Assembly: GCA_035527095.1 (NCBI GenBank)
Contig: DATLBC010000077.1
Span: forward strand, 1 to 54,972
DNA: 54,972 nucleotides
From: Sva-07 sp035527095
Lineage (GTDB): Bacteria; Actinomycetota; Acidimicrobiia; Acidimicrobiales; Ilumatobacteraceae
Direction of reading: 5' to 3'
Positions 34,671-47,149 of this stretch are shown piece after piece; position 1 is the first letter of the stretch, and the number at the start of each line of letters is the position of its first letter. Under the pieces are notes generated by a model. That model worked only from the letters and a program-made list of their open reading frames with translations, did no database searches and was not told the origin of the DNA. Position numbers and translations under genes: made by a program.

Positions 34671-36977
34671 TTGATCTGGTTCTTGCTCGCTCTGCACGCG
34701 TTCGTCGTCGTGGCTCTGGTGGCCGTCGGTGGGCGGCTGGGGCGCCGCTCGTTGTGGGTGGCAGCAGTGCCGATGGCCGTCACGGCCCTGTGGTCGGCGA
34801 CCCGGTTGGGTTCGGGCGACGCGATCGTCACGGGATTCGCGTGGGTGCCCGGCCTCGACGTGAACGTGGAGTTCCGTGTCGACGAGTTGAGCTCGCTGCT
34901 GTCGTTGCTCGTGTCGGGAATCGGAGCACTCGTCTGCGTCTATGCGGTCGGGTACTTCTCGCGCACGGCGACGAGCATGGGCCGCTTCGCAGCCACGCTG
35001 TTGGCCTTCTCGGCGGCGATGGTCGGCCTCGTCTGGGCCGACTCGGTGTGGACGCTGTTCATCTTCTGGGAACTCACGTCGATCACGTCGTTCCTCCTGG
35101 TCGGCTTCAAACACGTCGACCCGGTCGCGCGCATCGCGGCCCGACGCGCCCTGGTGATCACCGCAGCGGGCGGCCTGTCGCTCTTGGCGGGGTTCGTGCT
35201 GTTCGTCGATGCCGCCGGCACCGCCCGCCTCAGCGACATCGCTCCGATCACCGGATCGACCGCGAACGCGGCAGCGATCCTGATTCTCGTCGCCGCGGCG
35301 ACCAAGTCGGCGCAGTTCCCGTTCCATGTCTGGTTGCCTGGTGCCATGGCGGCGCCCACTCCGGTGAGCGCCTACCTGCACTCGGCGACGATGGTGAAGG
35401 CGGGCGTGATCCTGGTCGCGGTCATTGCCCCGGCGTTCCAGGACACCGACGTCTGGAAGCCGTTGGGTCTGAGCTTCGGTCTGGTGACGATGCTGTGGGG
35501 AGCCATTGGCGCGTTGCGTCATGTCGACGCGAAACTGATCCTCGCCTGGGGCACCGTGTCGCAGCTCGGGCTCCTGATCGCGCTGCTGGCTGTCGGCACC
35601 CCCAAGGCGACGTTCGCCGCGGTCTCCATCCTGGTGGCCCACGCCGTGTTCAAAGCGGCGCTGTTCATGGTCGTCGGTGAGGTCGACGTCCGAACGGGAA
35701 CCCGGAACATCAACGACCTGTCCGGTCTGCGCCGATCGATGCCGATCACGTTCGTGGTGGCGGTGATCTCCGGCGCCTCGATGGCCGGCATCCCGCCGCT
35801 GCTCGGATTCCCGACCAAGGAAGCGGCGATCGAGGCCGCCCTCGGTCTGTCCGGCGCCGAATTCTGGATTGTCGGTGGCCTGATCATCGGTGGATCGGTG
35901 TTGACCGTGGCGTACACGACACGGCTCCTCATCGGCATGTTCGGTGCCTCCGCGCCCATGCCGGAGCATGACGTCGCGCCACGCCGACCTGCCATGTCGG
36001 CGCCGGAAGTGGTGTTGGCATCCGCATCGGTCCTGGGGTTCGTGGCGCTCGGGTGGGTCACCGGCGTCGTGCGGCCCGCCGTCGTCACCGTTGCTCCGAA
36101 GGCCGAGGTGTACTCGTTGCTGCGTTGGCCGGGCCTGACGGACGCCTTCGTCACGTCACTGGTGATCGTCGCCGTCGGCGCGGTGTTCGGCGCGCTGCTC
36201 GCTCGACGTCACGTCGTCACCGGCCCCGTCGCCCGCGGCGCGGCGAACGTCGATTGGACGATCGATGGCGTCGGCCGGCTCGCCCGCCAGATTGCCGGAC
36301 GCGTGCAGCACGGATCGCTACCGCTGTACCTGGCGACCACGGTGCTGGTGATCTGCGCCGCAGCGGTGCCATTCGCCGGCCAGATCGACGCCGACACGCT
36401 CTACTGGTGGGACAACCGTGCGGAAGCGGCGATGGTCGTGATGATCGTGGCAGCGGCTGTCTCGGCAACGCAGGTGTCGTCACGACTCGGTGCTGCGCTC
36501 GTGCTCGGAGCGGTCGGCTTCAGCGTTGCCGGGTTGTTCGTCGCATACGGCGCGCCCGATCTGGTGCTCACCCAGCTGCTCGTCGAGACCGTCATCGTGG
36601 TCGGCTTCGTGCTGGGACTCGGTCGTCTCGCCACCACCTTTCCGAGGCCCACGCGTCTGTGGACCGTCGGCCGACTCGTCATCGCTGGTGCCATGGGCTC
36701 GGCCGTCGCTGTCGCGTTGGCGGGGAGTGCGGGGAACCCGGTGGGTGAGGCCCCGGTGCGTGAACTCGCCGAGACAGCCCAAACCGATGGCGGGGGCAAG
36801 AACGTGGTCAACGTGATCCTCACCGACACCCGCGCGCTCGACACGCTCGGCGAAGTCATCGTGTTGATGGTCGTCGCAGTGGGCATCTTGACGCTCGGTA
36901 CCAAGCGCCGTCGTGGTCGTTCGCCTGCGGTGCCCGGCTCGGATGAGCCGGCCGGGATTGCCGAGGTGGCGCGATGA
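34671..36977 (+). CDS. mrpA: Mrp Na+/H+ antiporter subunit A
   Basis: A 768-residue, highly hydrophobic subunit homologous to NuoL/NuoM-type proton channels. Conserved features include FIFWELTSITSFLLVGF (essential Glu in a helix) and FPFHVWLPGAMAAPTPVSAYLHSATMVKAGVI split around the key Lys. The C-terminal extension ends with DTRALDTLGEVIVLMVVAVGI, typical of MrpA/MnhA. MrpA and MrpD form the ion-translocating core of the multi-subunit antiporter. TTG 34671 is the apparent start; the promoter would give only about a three-base leader. It overlaps mrpB by four bases. Confidence 0.95.
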   Translation: MIWFLLALHAFVVVALVAVGGRLGRRSLWVAAVPMAVTALWSATRLGSGDAIVTGFAWVPGLDVNVEFRVDELSSLLSLLVSGIGALVCVYAVGYFSRTATSMGRFAATLLAFSAAMVGLVWADSVWTLFIFWELTSITSFLLVGFKHVDPVARIAARRALVITAAGGLSLLAGFVLFVDAAGTARLSDIAPITGSTANAAAILILVAAATKSAQFPFHVWLPGAMAAPTPVSAYLHSATMVKAGVILVAVIAPAFQDTDVWKPLGLSFGLVTMLWGAIGALRHVDAKLILAWGTVSQLGLLIALLAVGTPKATFAAVSILVAHAVFKAALFMVVGEVDVRTGTRNINDLSGLRRSMPITFVVAVISGASMAGIPPLLGFPTKEAAIEAALGLSGAEFWIVGGLIIGGSVLTVAYTTRLLIGMFGASAPMPEHDVAPRRPAMSAPEVVLASASVLGFVALGWVTGVVRPAVVTVAPKAEVYSLLRWPGLTDAFVTSLVIVAVGAVFGALLARRHVVTGPVARGAANVDWTIDGVGRLARQIAGRVQHGSLPLYLATTVLVICAAAVPFAGQIDADTLYWWDNRAEAAMVVMIVAAAVSATQVSSRLGAALVLGAVGFSVAGLFVAYGAPDLVLTQLLVETVIVVGFVLGLGRLATTFPRPTRLWTVGRLVIAGAMGSAVAVALAGSAGNPVGEAPVRELAETAQTDGGGKNVVNVILTDTRALDTLGEVIVLMVVAVGILTLGTKRRRGRSPAVPGSDEPAGIAEVAR

Positions 36978-37432
36978 TCGCCAGCACGTCCCCGATCGTC
37001 TCGTTGGCCGTGCGCGCGGTCACACCGGTCGCGCTCGTGGTCGCTGCCTATGTGCTGTTCGCCGGTCACAATCAGCCGGGCGGCGGCTTCGCGGCCGGCC
37101 TCATGCTTGGCGCGATCATCGTGTTGCGCACGGTCGCCGGCATCCAGCAGCCGCGGCATGCGACGGTGTGGCTGTCGGTCGGGGGCGTTGTCGCCGGACT
37201 CGTCGCCACCGCCCCGCTGCTGTGGGGCGAGCCGCTGCTCGACCAAGTGGTCGTCAGCTGGGACATCCCGCTGCTCGGCACGGTCAAGACCGGATCGGCC
37301 CTCGTCTTCGACCTCGGAGTCGTGGCCGTCGTGGTCGGCCTCGTCATTGCACTGCTCGACGGACTCGACGCCACCTCGCTCGTCGATCGCGGCCGACAGT
37401 CCAGTCCGGACGATCTGGAGGCGTCGCCGTGA
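36974..37432 (+). CDS. mrpB: Mrp Na+/H+ antiporter subunit B
   Basis: A 152-residue membrane protein with about four helices. The MnhB hallmark FAGHNQPGGGFAAGLMLGAI sits after the first helix. ATG 36974 overlaps the mrpA stop as ATGA. A polar C-terminal tail (DRGRQSSPDDLEASP) is cytosolic. Confidence 0.93.
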   Translation: MIASTSPIVSLAVRAVTPVALVVAAYVLFAGHNQPGGGFAAGLMLGAIIVLRTVAGIQQPRHATVWLSVGGVVAGLVATAPLLWGEPLLDQVVVSWDIPLLGTVKTGSALVFDLGVVAVVVGLVIALLDGLDATSLVDRGRQSSPDDLEASP

Positions 37433-37851
37433 GCGTCGCAATGATCTTCGCGGTCGCCGGCCTGGTGGCGACCGGCACCTTCCTCGTCACGTCGCGTTCG
37501 TTGAGCCGGATCGTGCTCGGCTTCGCGTTGCTCGGTCATGCCGCAGTGCTCGCGCTCCTGGCATCAGGCGGACGTGCGGGTTCGCCCCCGATTGTCGACG
37601 GTGAATCCACGCCTGATACCGCCAACCCGCTCCCGCAGGCGTTGTCACTCACGGCGATCGTGATCTCGTTCGGCCTCACCCTGTTCGTCTTGGCGTTGGC
37701 TCGGCGCCAACAGGTGCTCACCGGTGACGACCTGGTCGAAGACGACGTCGAAGACCGCCGCATCGCGACGACCCACGAAGTCCGCGAGGCCGCCGTGGAC
37801 GAGACCCGTGAGCTCGAGACGCTCCACGAGTTCCCGGAGGGCGGATCATGA
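37429..37851 (+). CDS. mrpC: Mrp Na+/H+ antiporter subunit C
   Basis: A 140-residue NuoK-like subunit with three helices (MIFAVAGLVATGTFLV, IVLGFALLGHAAVLALLAS and LSLTAIVISFGLTLFVLAL) and the DPLPQALSLTAIVI-like motif, seen here as NPLPQALSLTAIVI. A long acidic C-terminal tail (~35 residues, EDDVEDRRIATTHEVREAA...) is unusual for MrpC. GTG 37429 overlaps the mrpB stop; ATG 37441 is an alternative. Confidence 0.9.
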   Translation: MSVAMIFAVAGLVATGTFLVTSRSLSRIVLGFALLGHAAVLALLASGGRAGSPPIVDGESTPDTANPLPQALSLTAIVISFGLTLFVLALARRQQVLTGDDLVEDDVEDRRIATTHEVREAAVDETRELETLHEFPEGGS

Positions 37852-39350
37852 ACGCCGTGGTGGGACTCTGTGTGGTGCTCCCACTGTTTGGCTCGGCGCT
37901 CGTACTCGGCCTTCGGCGCAAACCCACGGCTCGAGACGCGATCACCGTGTCGACCATGGCCGGAGTGACCGGGATGGCAGCCGCTCTGCTCGCTCATGTC
38001 GACCGCAACGGCACGGTCGTGCTCGGCGTCGGCGACTGGGCGCCAGACCTCGGGATCGTGCTGGTGGCCGATCTGTTCGCTGCGCTCATCCTCCTCGTCG
38101 CCTCGGCGACGATCCTGGTCGTCGAACTGTTTGCCATCGGGCAGCGACGCACTCCTGCCGGCGCCGACCCGGCCGTGGTCAGCCCGATCCTGCTCGTGCT
38201 CGCCGGTGGCGTCAGTCTGGCGATCCTCACCGGCGATCTCTTCACGTTGTTCGTGGCGTTCGAACTGATCCTGGTCGCCAGCTACGTACTGCTCACTCAC
38301 CAGGGCCGTGAGTCTCAGGTTCGCTCGGGCATGACCTACGTCGTCATCAATCTGTTCGCGTCGACGCTGTTCCTGTTCGGGGTGGCGATCGTCTACTCGG
38401 CGACCGGCACGGTCAACATGGCGTTGCTCGCCGAGCGGATCCCAGAGCTCCCGGGAGCAACCCAGGTCGGCATCGGGCTGTGGTTCCTGGTGGTCTTCGG
38501 TACGAAAGCGGCGATCTTCCCGTTGTTCTCGTGGCTGCCCGACAGCTACCCGACGGCTCCGACCACGATCACCGCCGTGTTCGCCGGTCTGCTCACCAAG
38601 ATCGGCGTCTACGTCCTGATCCGCTTTTTCACGCTGATGGACCTCGAACAACTCGGCCCGCTCCTGCTCGTCGTCGCAGGCCTCACGATGATCGTGGGCG
38701 TTGCCGGCGCGTTGGCGCAAGACGACGTGAAGCGGATCCTGTCGTTCCATGTCGTCAGCCAGATCGGCTACATGATCATGGGGCTCGGCCTGTTCACGGT
38801 TGCTGGTGTCGCCGGAGCCGTCCTGTTCCTGATTCACCAGATCCCGGTGAAGACCGTGATGTTCCTCGCGGGCGGATTGATCGAGGACGACCAGGGGACC
38901 TCCGCGTTGAAGAAGGTCGGGGGGCTTGCCACGAGCAAGCCGGTGATCGCCGTGCTGTTCGCGCTGCCGGCGCTCAGCTTGGCTGGGCTGCCGCCCTTCT
39001 CGGGTTTCATCGCCAAGCTCGCGCTCGTCGATGCCGGCATCTCTTCGGGCGCCTACGTGATCGTGGCGGTGTCGTTGGTCGGTTCGATACTCACACTGCT
39101 GTCGATGACGAAGATCTGGCTCGGAGCGTTCTGGGGCGAGGTCACGCCAGCGGCGGTACCGGCGTCGAGCCGCCGGTCGGTCACGATCATGCAGACCGCC
39201 GCTGGTGTCGCCGTCGCCGGCACGATTGCGATCGCTGTCGTTGCCGGCCCGTTGTGGCGCATGAGTGAACAGGTCGCCGCGGACCTGATCGAGCGCACGC
39301 CCTACATCGTCGATGTGCTGGGCCCGACGGCCACGGAGGTGGACCGCTGA
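37848..39350 (+). CDS. mrpD: Mrp Na+/H+ antiporter subunit D
   Basis: A 500-residue NuoN/NuoM-like channel subunit. Key elements are TLFVAFELILVASYVLLTHQG (functional Glu), FGTKAAIFPLFSWLPDSYPTAP and TAVFAGLLTKIGVYVLIRF (functional Lys), then RILSFHVVSQIGYMIMGLG. With MrpA it forms the proton/sodium path. ATG 37848 overlaps mrpC and the stop overlaps mrpE by one base (TGATG). Confidence 0.95.
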   Translation: MNAVVGLCVVLPLFGSALVLGLRRKPTARDAITVSTMAGVTGMAAALLAHVDRNGTVVLGVGDWAPDLGIVLVADLFAALILLVASATILVVELFAIGQRRTPAGADPAVVSPILLVLAGGVSLAILTGDLFTLFVAFELILVASYVLLTHQGRESQVRSGMTYVVINLFASTLFLFGVAIVYSATGTVNMALLAERIPELPGATQVGIGLWFLVVFGTKAAIFPLFSWLPDSYPTAPTTITAVFAGLLTKIGVYVLIRFFTLMDLEQLGPLLLVVAGLTMIVGVAGALAQDDVKRILSFHVVSQIGYMIMGLGLFTVAGVAGAVLFLIHQIPVKTVMFLAGGLIEDDQGTSALKKVGGLATSKPVIAVLFALPALSLAGLPPFSGFIAKLALVDAGISSGAYVIVAVSLVGSILTLLSMTKIWLGAFWGEVTPAAVPASSRRSVTIMQTAAGVAVAGTIAIAVVAGPLWRMSEQVAADLIERTPYIVDVLGPTATEVDR

Positions 39351-39886
39351 TGGACGCCATCATCTCGCGTTCATCGTGGGGCTCGGTTCGGGCGTTGTTC
39401 ACGCCACGCCGCCTGCTCACGATGGTCCTGCTCGTCGGTGCGTGGTGCGCACTGTGGGGCACGGTGTCGATCGCCAACGTCGTGTCGGGAATGATCGTGG
39501 CGATTGCCGCGACGTTGTTCGCAGGCTTCGACCGCAATGCCGGCGGACTGCGAATCGTGCCGTTGCTGCAGTTCGTCTGGCTCGTGGCCGTCGACCTCGT
39601 CGTGTCGATGGTGCAGGTCGCATGGGAGATCCTGACCCCAACCGACTACACCGACGAGGCGATCATTGCAGTCGACACGACCATCGCGTCGAGGTCGCAC
39701 TTCCTGATGCTCGTGGTGGCGATCACTGTCACGCCGGGGACGGCCGTGATCGACAGCGATGGCGACACCGGCCGGCTCTATCTCCACGTGCTCCACGCCG
39801 AGAAGGCACCCGAGATCGAACAGCATGTTCGTCGACTCGCGGAGCTCGCATGCCGCGCGCTTCCGGTGAAGGAGGAGGCAGCATGA
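39350..39886 (+). CDS. mrpE: Mrp Na+/H+ antiporter subunit E
   Basis: A 178-residue protein with two to three N-terminal helices and a C-terminal cytosolic domain. The segment FLMLVVAITVTPGTAVIDSDGD is the conserved MrpE motif (TPGT near the membrane), and LYLHVLHAEK closes the soluble domain. The 3' end carries a purine run (GGAGGAGG at about 39871) that serves as Shine-Dalgarno for mrpF. Confidence 0.93.
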   Translation: MDAIISRSSWGSVRALFTPRRLLTMVLLVGAWCALWGTVSIANVVSGMIVAIAATLFAGFDRNAGGLRIVPLLQFVWLVAVDLVVSMVQVAWEILTPTDYTDEAIIAVDTTIASRSHFLMLVVAITVTPGTAVIDSDGDTGRLYLHVLHAEKAPEIEQHVRRLAELACRALPVKEEAA

Positions 39887-40140
39887 TCGCCGACATTGCG
39901 ATCGGCATCTTCCTGCTGGCGGGGATCTTGGCCGGTATTCGACTCATCCGTGGCCCGTCGCTCGCCGACCGGGTGATTTCGCTCGATGCTGCCCTCGTTG
40001 CGTTGATGGGTGCCATCGGCACGCGGGTTGCCGAGACCGGCGACACGCTGTATATCGGCGTGCTGGTGGTGATCGCCATCGTGGCGTTCACCGCCACCGT
40101 GGCCCTCAGCCGATTCATCGAGACGACGGGGCGGCCATGA
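39883..40140 (+). CDS. mrpF: Mrp Na+/H+ antiporter subunit F
   Basis: An 85-residue three-helix protein with the family signature IRLIRGPSLADRVISLDA between helices 1 and 2. ATG 39883 overlaps the mrpE stop as ATGA and has a strong GGAGGAGG upstream. Longer in-frame extension to 39313 is a shadow. Confidence 0.93.
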   Translation: MIADIAIGIFLLAGILAGIRLIRGPSLADRVISLDAALVALMGAIGTRVAETGDTLYIGVLVVIAIVAFTATVALSRFIETTGRP

Positions 40141-40517
40141 ACGCCGTCAGCTCGGTCTTCATCTTGCTTGGTGCCCTCGTCGCGCTCCTCGCGGGCATCG
40201 GACTGCTCACCTTCACGACGCCCTACGCAAGGTTCCATGCCGCGGGCAAGGCGAGTCCGATCGCGTTCCTGCTCGTCGCGATCGGCGCCAGCATCGAAGT
40301 CGGTGTGCGGGGTGCCGCCGAGTTGGCGATCGTAGCGGCCGCGCTGCTGCTCACGTTGCCGGCGAGCACCCATCTGCTCTTCCGGGCCACCCACCGCACC
40401 ACCGAATCCGATCACCTGCGTATCGACGAACTCGCCGCTCCTGAACGAGCATTGGCCGAGATCGAGTCGGGCGCCGCAGAGAGCCCACAGGGAGACGTCG
40501 ATGGCCACGACCGCTAG
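40137..40517 (+). CDS. mrpG: Mrp Na+/H+ antiporter subunit G
   Basis: A 126-residue subunit with three helices and the MrpG motif GLLTFTTPYARFHAAGKASPI (the phospho-like R-x-H-A-x-x-K-A loop). A C-terminal acidic tail extends beyond the usual end. ATG 40137 overlaps the mrpF stop. Its last 17 bases overlap the regulator gene that follows. All seven Mrp subunits are therefore present in canonical order. Confidence 0.93.
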   Translation: MNAVSSVFILLGALVALLAGIGLLTFTTPYARFHAAGKASPIAFLLVAIGASIEVGVRGAAELAIVAAALLLTLPASTHLLFRATHRTTESDHLRIDELAAPERALAEIESGAAESPQGDVDGHDR

Positions 40518-40887
40518 CACGCAGGGTCGCTCCGGGTCGGGAAAGAACCCTGGGCAACGGGTGTCTTCAAATACCTATGATGCGATGGTGACGTTGATCG
40601 AGCCGAAGCCGGACCTTCCTGCGTGGACCTTCTTGACGAACCACGCCCACGTGATGGTGGCGTTGAGTCGGGACCCCGATCTCCGCCAACGCGACCTCAG
40701 CTATGTGGTCGGGATCACGCCGGGCGCGGTGCAGCGGATCCTCGACGACCTCGAAGCCGGCGGCTATCTGCGTCGTGAGAAGGTCGGCCGTCGCAACCAC
40801 TACGAGATCATCGATCGGACCAAGTTGCGCCATCCCCTCGAAGGCCAGCACACCGTCGGCGAACTGCTCGACATGCTCCACGATTGA
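40501..40887 (+). CDS. Winged-helix transcriptional regulator at the end of the mrp operon
   Basis: A 128-residue protein with a MarR/ArsR-like winged helix: AWTFLTNHAHVMVALSRDPDLRQRDLSYVVGITPGAVQRILDDLEAGGYLRREKVGRRNHYEI covers helices 1-3 and the wing (about residues 41-103). It has no ligand or metal motif such as paired Cys. ATG 40501 has AGGGAG six bases upstream within mrpG, so it is coupled to the operon. An internal ATG at 40585 and GTG at 40588, with TATGAT at 40576-40581 just before them, are alternatives that would remove a disordered 28-residue N-terminus and allow independent transcription. Autoregulation of mrp by ions or pH is a reasonable inference. Confidence 0.82.
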   Translation: MATTASTQGRSGSGKNPGQRVSSNTYDAMVTLIEPKPDLPAWTFLTNHAHVMVALSRDPDLRQRDLSYVVGITPGAVQRILDDLEAGGYLRREKVGRRNHYEIIDRTKLRHPLEGQHTVGELLDMLHD

Positions 40888-41074
40888 CGTGTGTGGCGCA
40901 GTCGTGGCGAGCACCCACCGCCACTCGAGCTGACCGACTCTCGGCCCCTCACCCCGAAAATTGCGCGCCAGGCGGTCGCGAGCGGGCCGGTTCGCGCACA
41001 TTTCGGACGACGCGGCGGAGATGGGGACTTTGGGCGGTCGTCAAGGGGTTGGTGCGGGCGCAAGGATGGTGACC

Positions 41075-44774
<3,700 letters not shown>

Positions 44775-44782
<8 letters not shown>

Positions 44783-45818
44783 CCTGCACACCACCTACCT
44801 CGGTCTGGCGCTGCGGTCGCCGATCGTTGCGTCGGCGGGACCATTCACCGGCCAACTCGATCGCTTGGTCGAGCTCGAACTGGCCGGCGCGGGCGCCGTC
44901 GTGCTGCCATCGATCTTCGAGGAACAGATCGAGCACGAGACCGCCGAGATCGATCGGCTCTACACGGTCCACGGCGACAGCTTCCACGAGGCGACGTCGT
45001 TCTTCCCCGAGGTCGATGACTACGGCTCGGCCATCGACTCCTATCTCGAGCTGATCGAGAACGCGAAGGCGGCGATCGACATCCCGGTGATCGCCAGCCT
45101 GAACGGCGCCAACATCGGCGGTTGGGTCAAGTACGCCCGGCTGCTCGAAGGCGCAGGAGCTGACGCAGTCGAACTGAACCTCTACACGGTCTCGGCCGAC
45201 CCGGCCATCGGTGGGGCAGCGATCGAGGCCGAACATCTCGAACTCGTGGCGCTCGTTGCCGAAGAGGTCGGTGTTCCGGTCGCCGTGAAGATCTCGCCGT
45301 TCTACTCGTCGGTGTCGTCGTTCGTCGTCGGACTCCAGCGCTCGGGGGCCGCCGGTGTGGTGATGTTCAATCGGTTCTACTCACCCGACCTCGACCTGGA
45401 GACGCTCGAAGTGGCGCCGCGCATCGCACTGAGCACCCCCGAAGAGCTGCGCCTGCCCTTGCGGTGGATCGGGATCCTGCGCGAGCACCTCACGATGTCG
45501 ATCGCCGGCTCGACGGGGGTGCATTCGGGATTCGACGCGGCGAAGCTGATCCTCGCGGGTGCCGATGTGGCGATGTCGACGTCGTCGCTGTTGCACCACG
45601 GCCCGGCCCACCTCGCCACGATCGAAGCGCAGCTGACGGAATGGATGGTCGAACACGACTACGACTCGGTCACGCAGATGCGTGGCGCGGTCGCGAGCCA
45701 TGCGGCGAGCGACCCAACGGCCTACGAGCGAGCGAACTACATCGGCAACATCGCCACCTACACCAGCCGATTCATCGGCACCGGCGAGGTCCCGCTCGCC
45801 CGCCACCGACCCGAGTGA
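44775..45818 (+). CDS. Dihydroorotate-dehydrogenase-like FMN protein
   Basis: A 347-residue TIM-barrel flavoprotein resembling class 1 dihydroorotate dehydrogenases: LHTTYLGLALRSPIVASAGPFT at the start, IPVIASLNGANIGGWVKYARLLEGAGADAVELNL in the middle, VAVKISPFYSS for the Lys/FMN region and AGSTGVHSGFDAAKLILAGAD near the FMN phosphate. The typical catalytic Cys/Ser loop of PyrD is not obvious (NLYTVSADP here), so pyrimidine synthesis is doubtful. ATG 44775 lies inside the PFOR stop region (overlap eight bases) and has GGAGG upstream. Co-translation with PFOR suggests a redox role linked to reduced ferredoxin, as an inference. Confidence 0.88.
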
Positions 45819-45821
45819 ACC

Positions 45822-47060
45822 TCAGCAGACGGCGCGGACGTACGGGTACGGGTTGACGGCGCGACCGCCACCGGGGTGCACTTCGAAGTGCAGGTGGTTG
45901 GCGGTGGTGTTGCCGGTGGCTCCGACGTAACCGATCACTTCACCCCGCGACACACTCCGGCTCGACCCTTCCCAGGCGCTGAGGTGAGCGTAGAAGTAGC
46001 GAGTTCCGCTGCCGCCGTTGAGCCACACGGAGTTGCCACCGAGGCGCGTGGTCTTGAACTGGACCGAGCCGGACTCGACAGCGACCAAGGGGGTGCCACC
46101 GGGCGACATCATGTCGACGCCTTCATGACTGCGGCCACCCGAGCGTGCGGCACCCCACGTGTCGCCGAAGGCGCGAGGCCCGGCAACGGGACACACGATG
46201 CCACTGCCGGCGTTCGACGGAGGAGGACTGGCAGGAACCGGTCTCGGTGCCGGCGCAGCCGGAGCCGCGCTCTGAGCCGCGTTCGAGGAGCCCGACGACG
46301 AACCGGAGGACGACCCCGATGACGACCGCGACACGGACGGTGCCAGCGCTGCGGCGGTGGGTGCAGCGGCCGCATTGGAAGCCTGCAGTTGGCGTGCCGC
46401 CGCAGCCTCCTCGGCGATCTTGGCCTGGCGCTGACGTTCGAGTTCGCGTTGCACGGCGACATCGGCGAGACGTTGCTGCTCGATCTCGGCGAGTTTGACG
46501 ACCTCGGCTTCGGCCGCCGACTTGAGCTCTTCGAACTGCTCGCGGGCCTGCGTGGTGGCCTCTTGCTGGCGTTCGAGCTCCGCGCGCTTGGCTCGTACGT
46601 CCTTCATCACGGCATCGAAGTCGTCGAGCTCCACCGAGGCGGCACCACGCGCAACCGATGCCTGATGGTCGGCGGTGATCCCGGCGTTCGCCTCGTCGAG
46701 GTCGATCAACAGCGGGATCGAAGAGCCGGAATTGACGAAACTGCGCTGTGCGTCCTGCTGCAGACTCGAGCGCATCGAGTCGGCCTGGGCCTCGACGGCT
46801 GCCAAGTCCTGCTCGGCGGCGGTGATCTCGAGTTCGAGCGTGTCGAGTCGCGACTCGGCGTCGAACATCGCCTGCGCTGCGGCGTTGGCGCGATCGCGTG
46901 CCGCCTGGATCTCTTGCGCGGCGCGAACGGCGGCGGGATCCTGCGCATTGGCCACCGTGAGCGGCAGTGCGCTGGCTCCGACGGCGACGGCGAGGACCAC
47001 GGCGACGGACGCGAGGGTGCGCCGAACACCGCTCCTCGACAGTCCGGTCATCCTCGACAT
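45822..47060 (-). CDS. EnvC/NlpD-like M23 peptidase with coiled coil
   Basis: A 412-residue exported protein. A signal peptide (residues ~1-40, LPLTVANAQ then DPAAV) is followed by a long coiled-coil region (~42-235, rich in Ala, Gln, Glu and Arg with heptad-like leucines), a Ser/Gly/Ala/Pro-rich linker (~245-295) and a C-terminal LytM/M23 domain. The zinc ligands are intact: His and Asp in RSHEGVDM and the HLH of ANHLHFEVHPGG. It could cleave peptidoglycan cross-links itself. Architecture matches proteins acting at cell division. TAGGCT eight bases before ATG 47060 may be its -10. Confidence 0.9.
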   Translation of the reverse strand: MSRMTGLSRSGVRRTLASVAVVLAVAVGASALPLTVANAQDPAAVRAAQEIQAARDRANAAAQAMFDAESRLDTLELEITAAEQDLAAVEAQADSMRSSLQQDAQRSFVNSGSSIPLLIDLDEANAGITADHQASVARGAASVELDDFDAVMKDVRAKRAELERQQEATTQAREQFEELKSAAEAEVVKLAEIEQQRLADVAVQRELERQRQAKIAEEAAAARQLQASNAAAAPTAAALAPSVSRSSSGSSSGSSSGSSNAAQSAAPAAPAPRPVPASPPPSNAGSGIVCPVAGPRAFGDTWGAARSGGRSHEGVDMMSPGGTPLVAVESGSVQFKTTRLGGNSVWLNGGSGTRYFYAHLSAWEGSSRSVSRGEVIGYVGATGNTTANHLHFEVHPGGGRAVNPYPYVRAVC

Positions 47061-47149
47061 GACCGCCGAGCCTAGCCCTATATGACGGTTTCGTGACGAT
47101 CAGGTGTCGGTCGGATGTGGAGGTTCGTCAGGCCCCGACCGTGTCCGGA

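Noticed and set aside
34626..35969. 447-codon minus-strand frame within mrpA
   Set aside because: Gln/Arg/Asp/His-rich shadow with no domain; mrpA is unambiguous.
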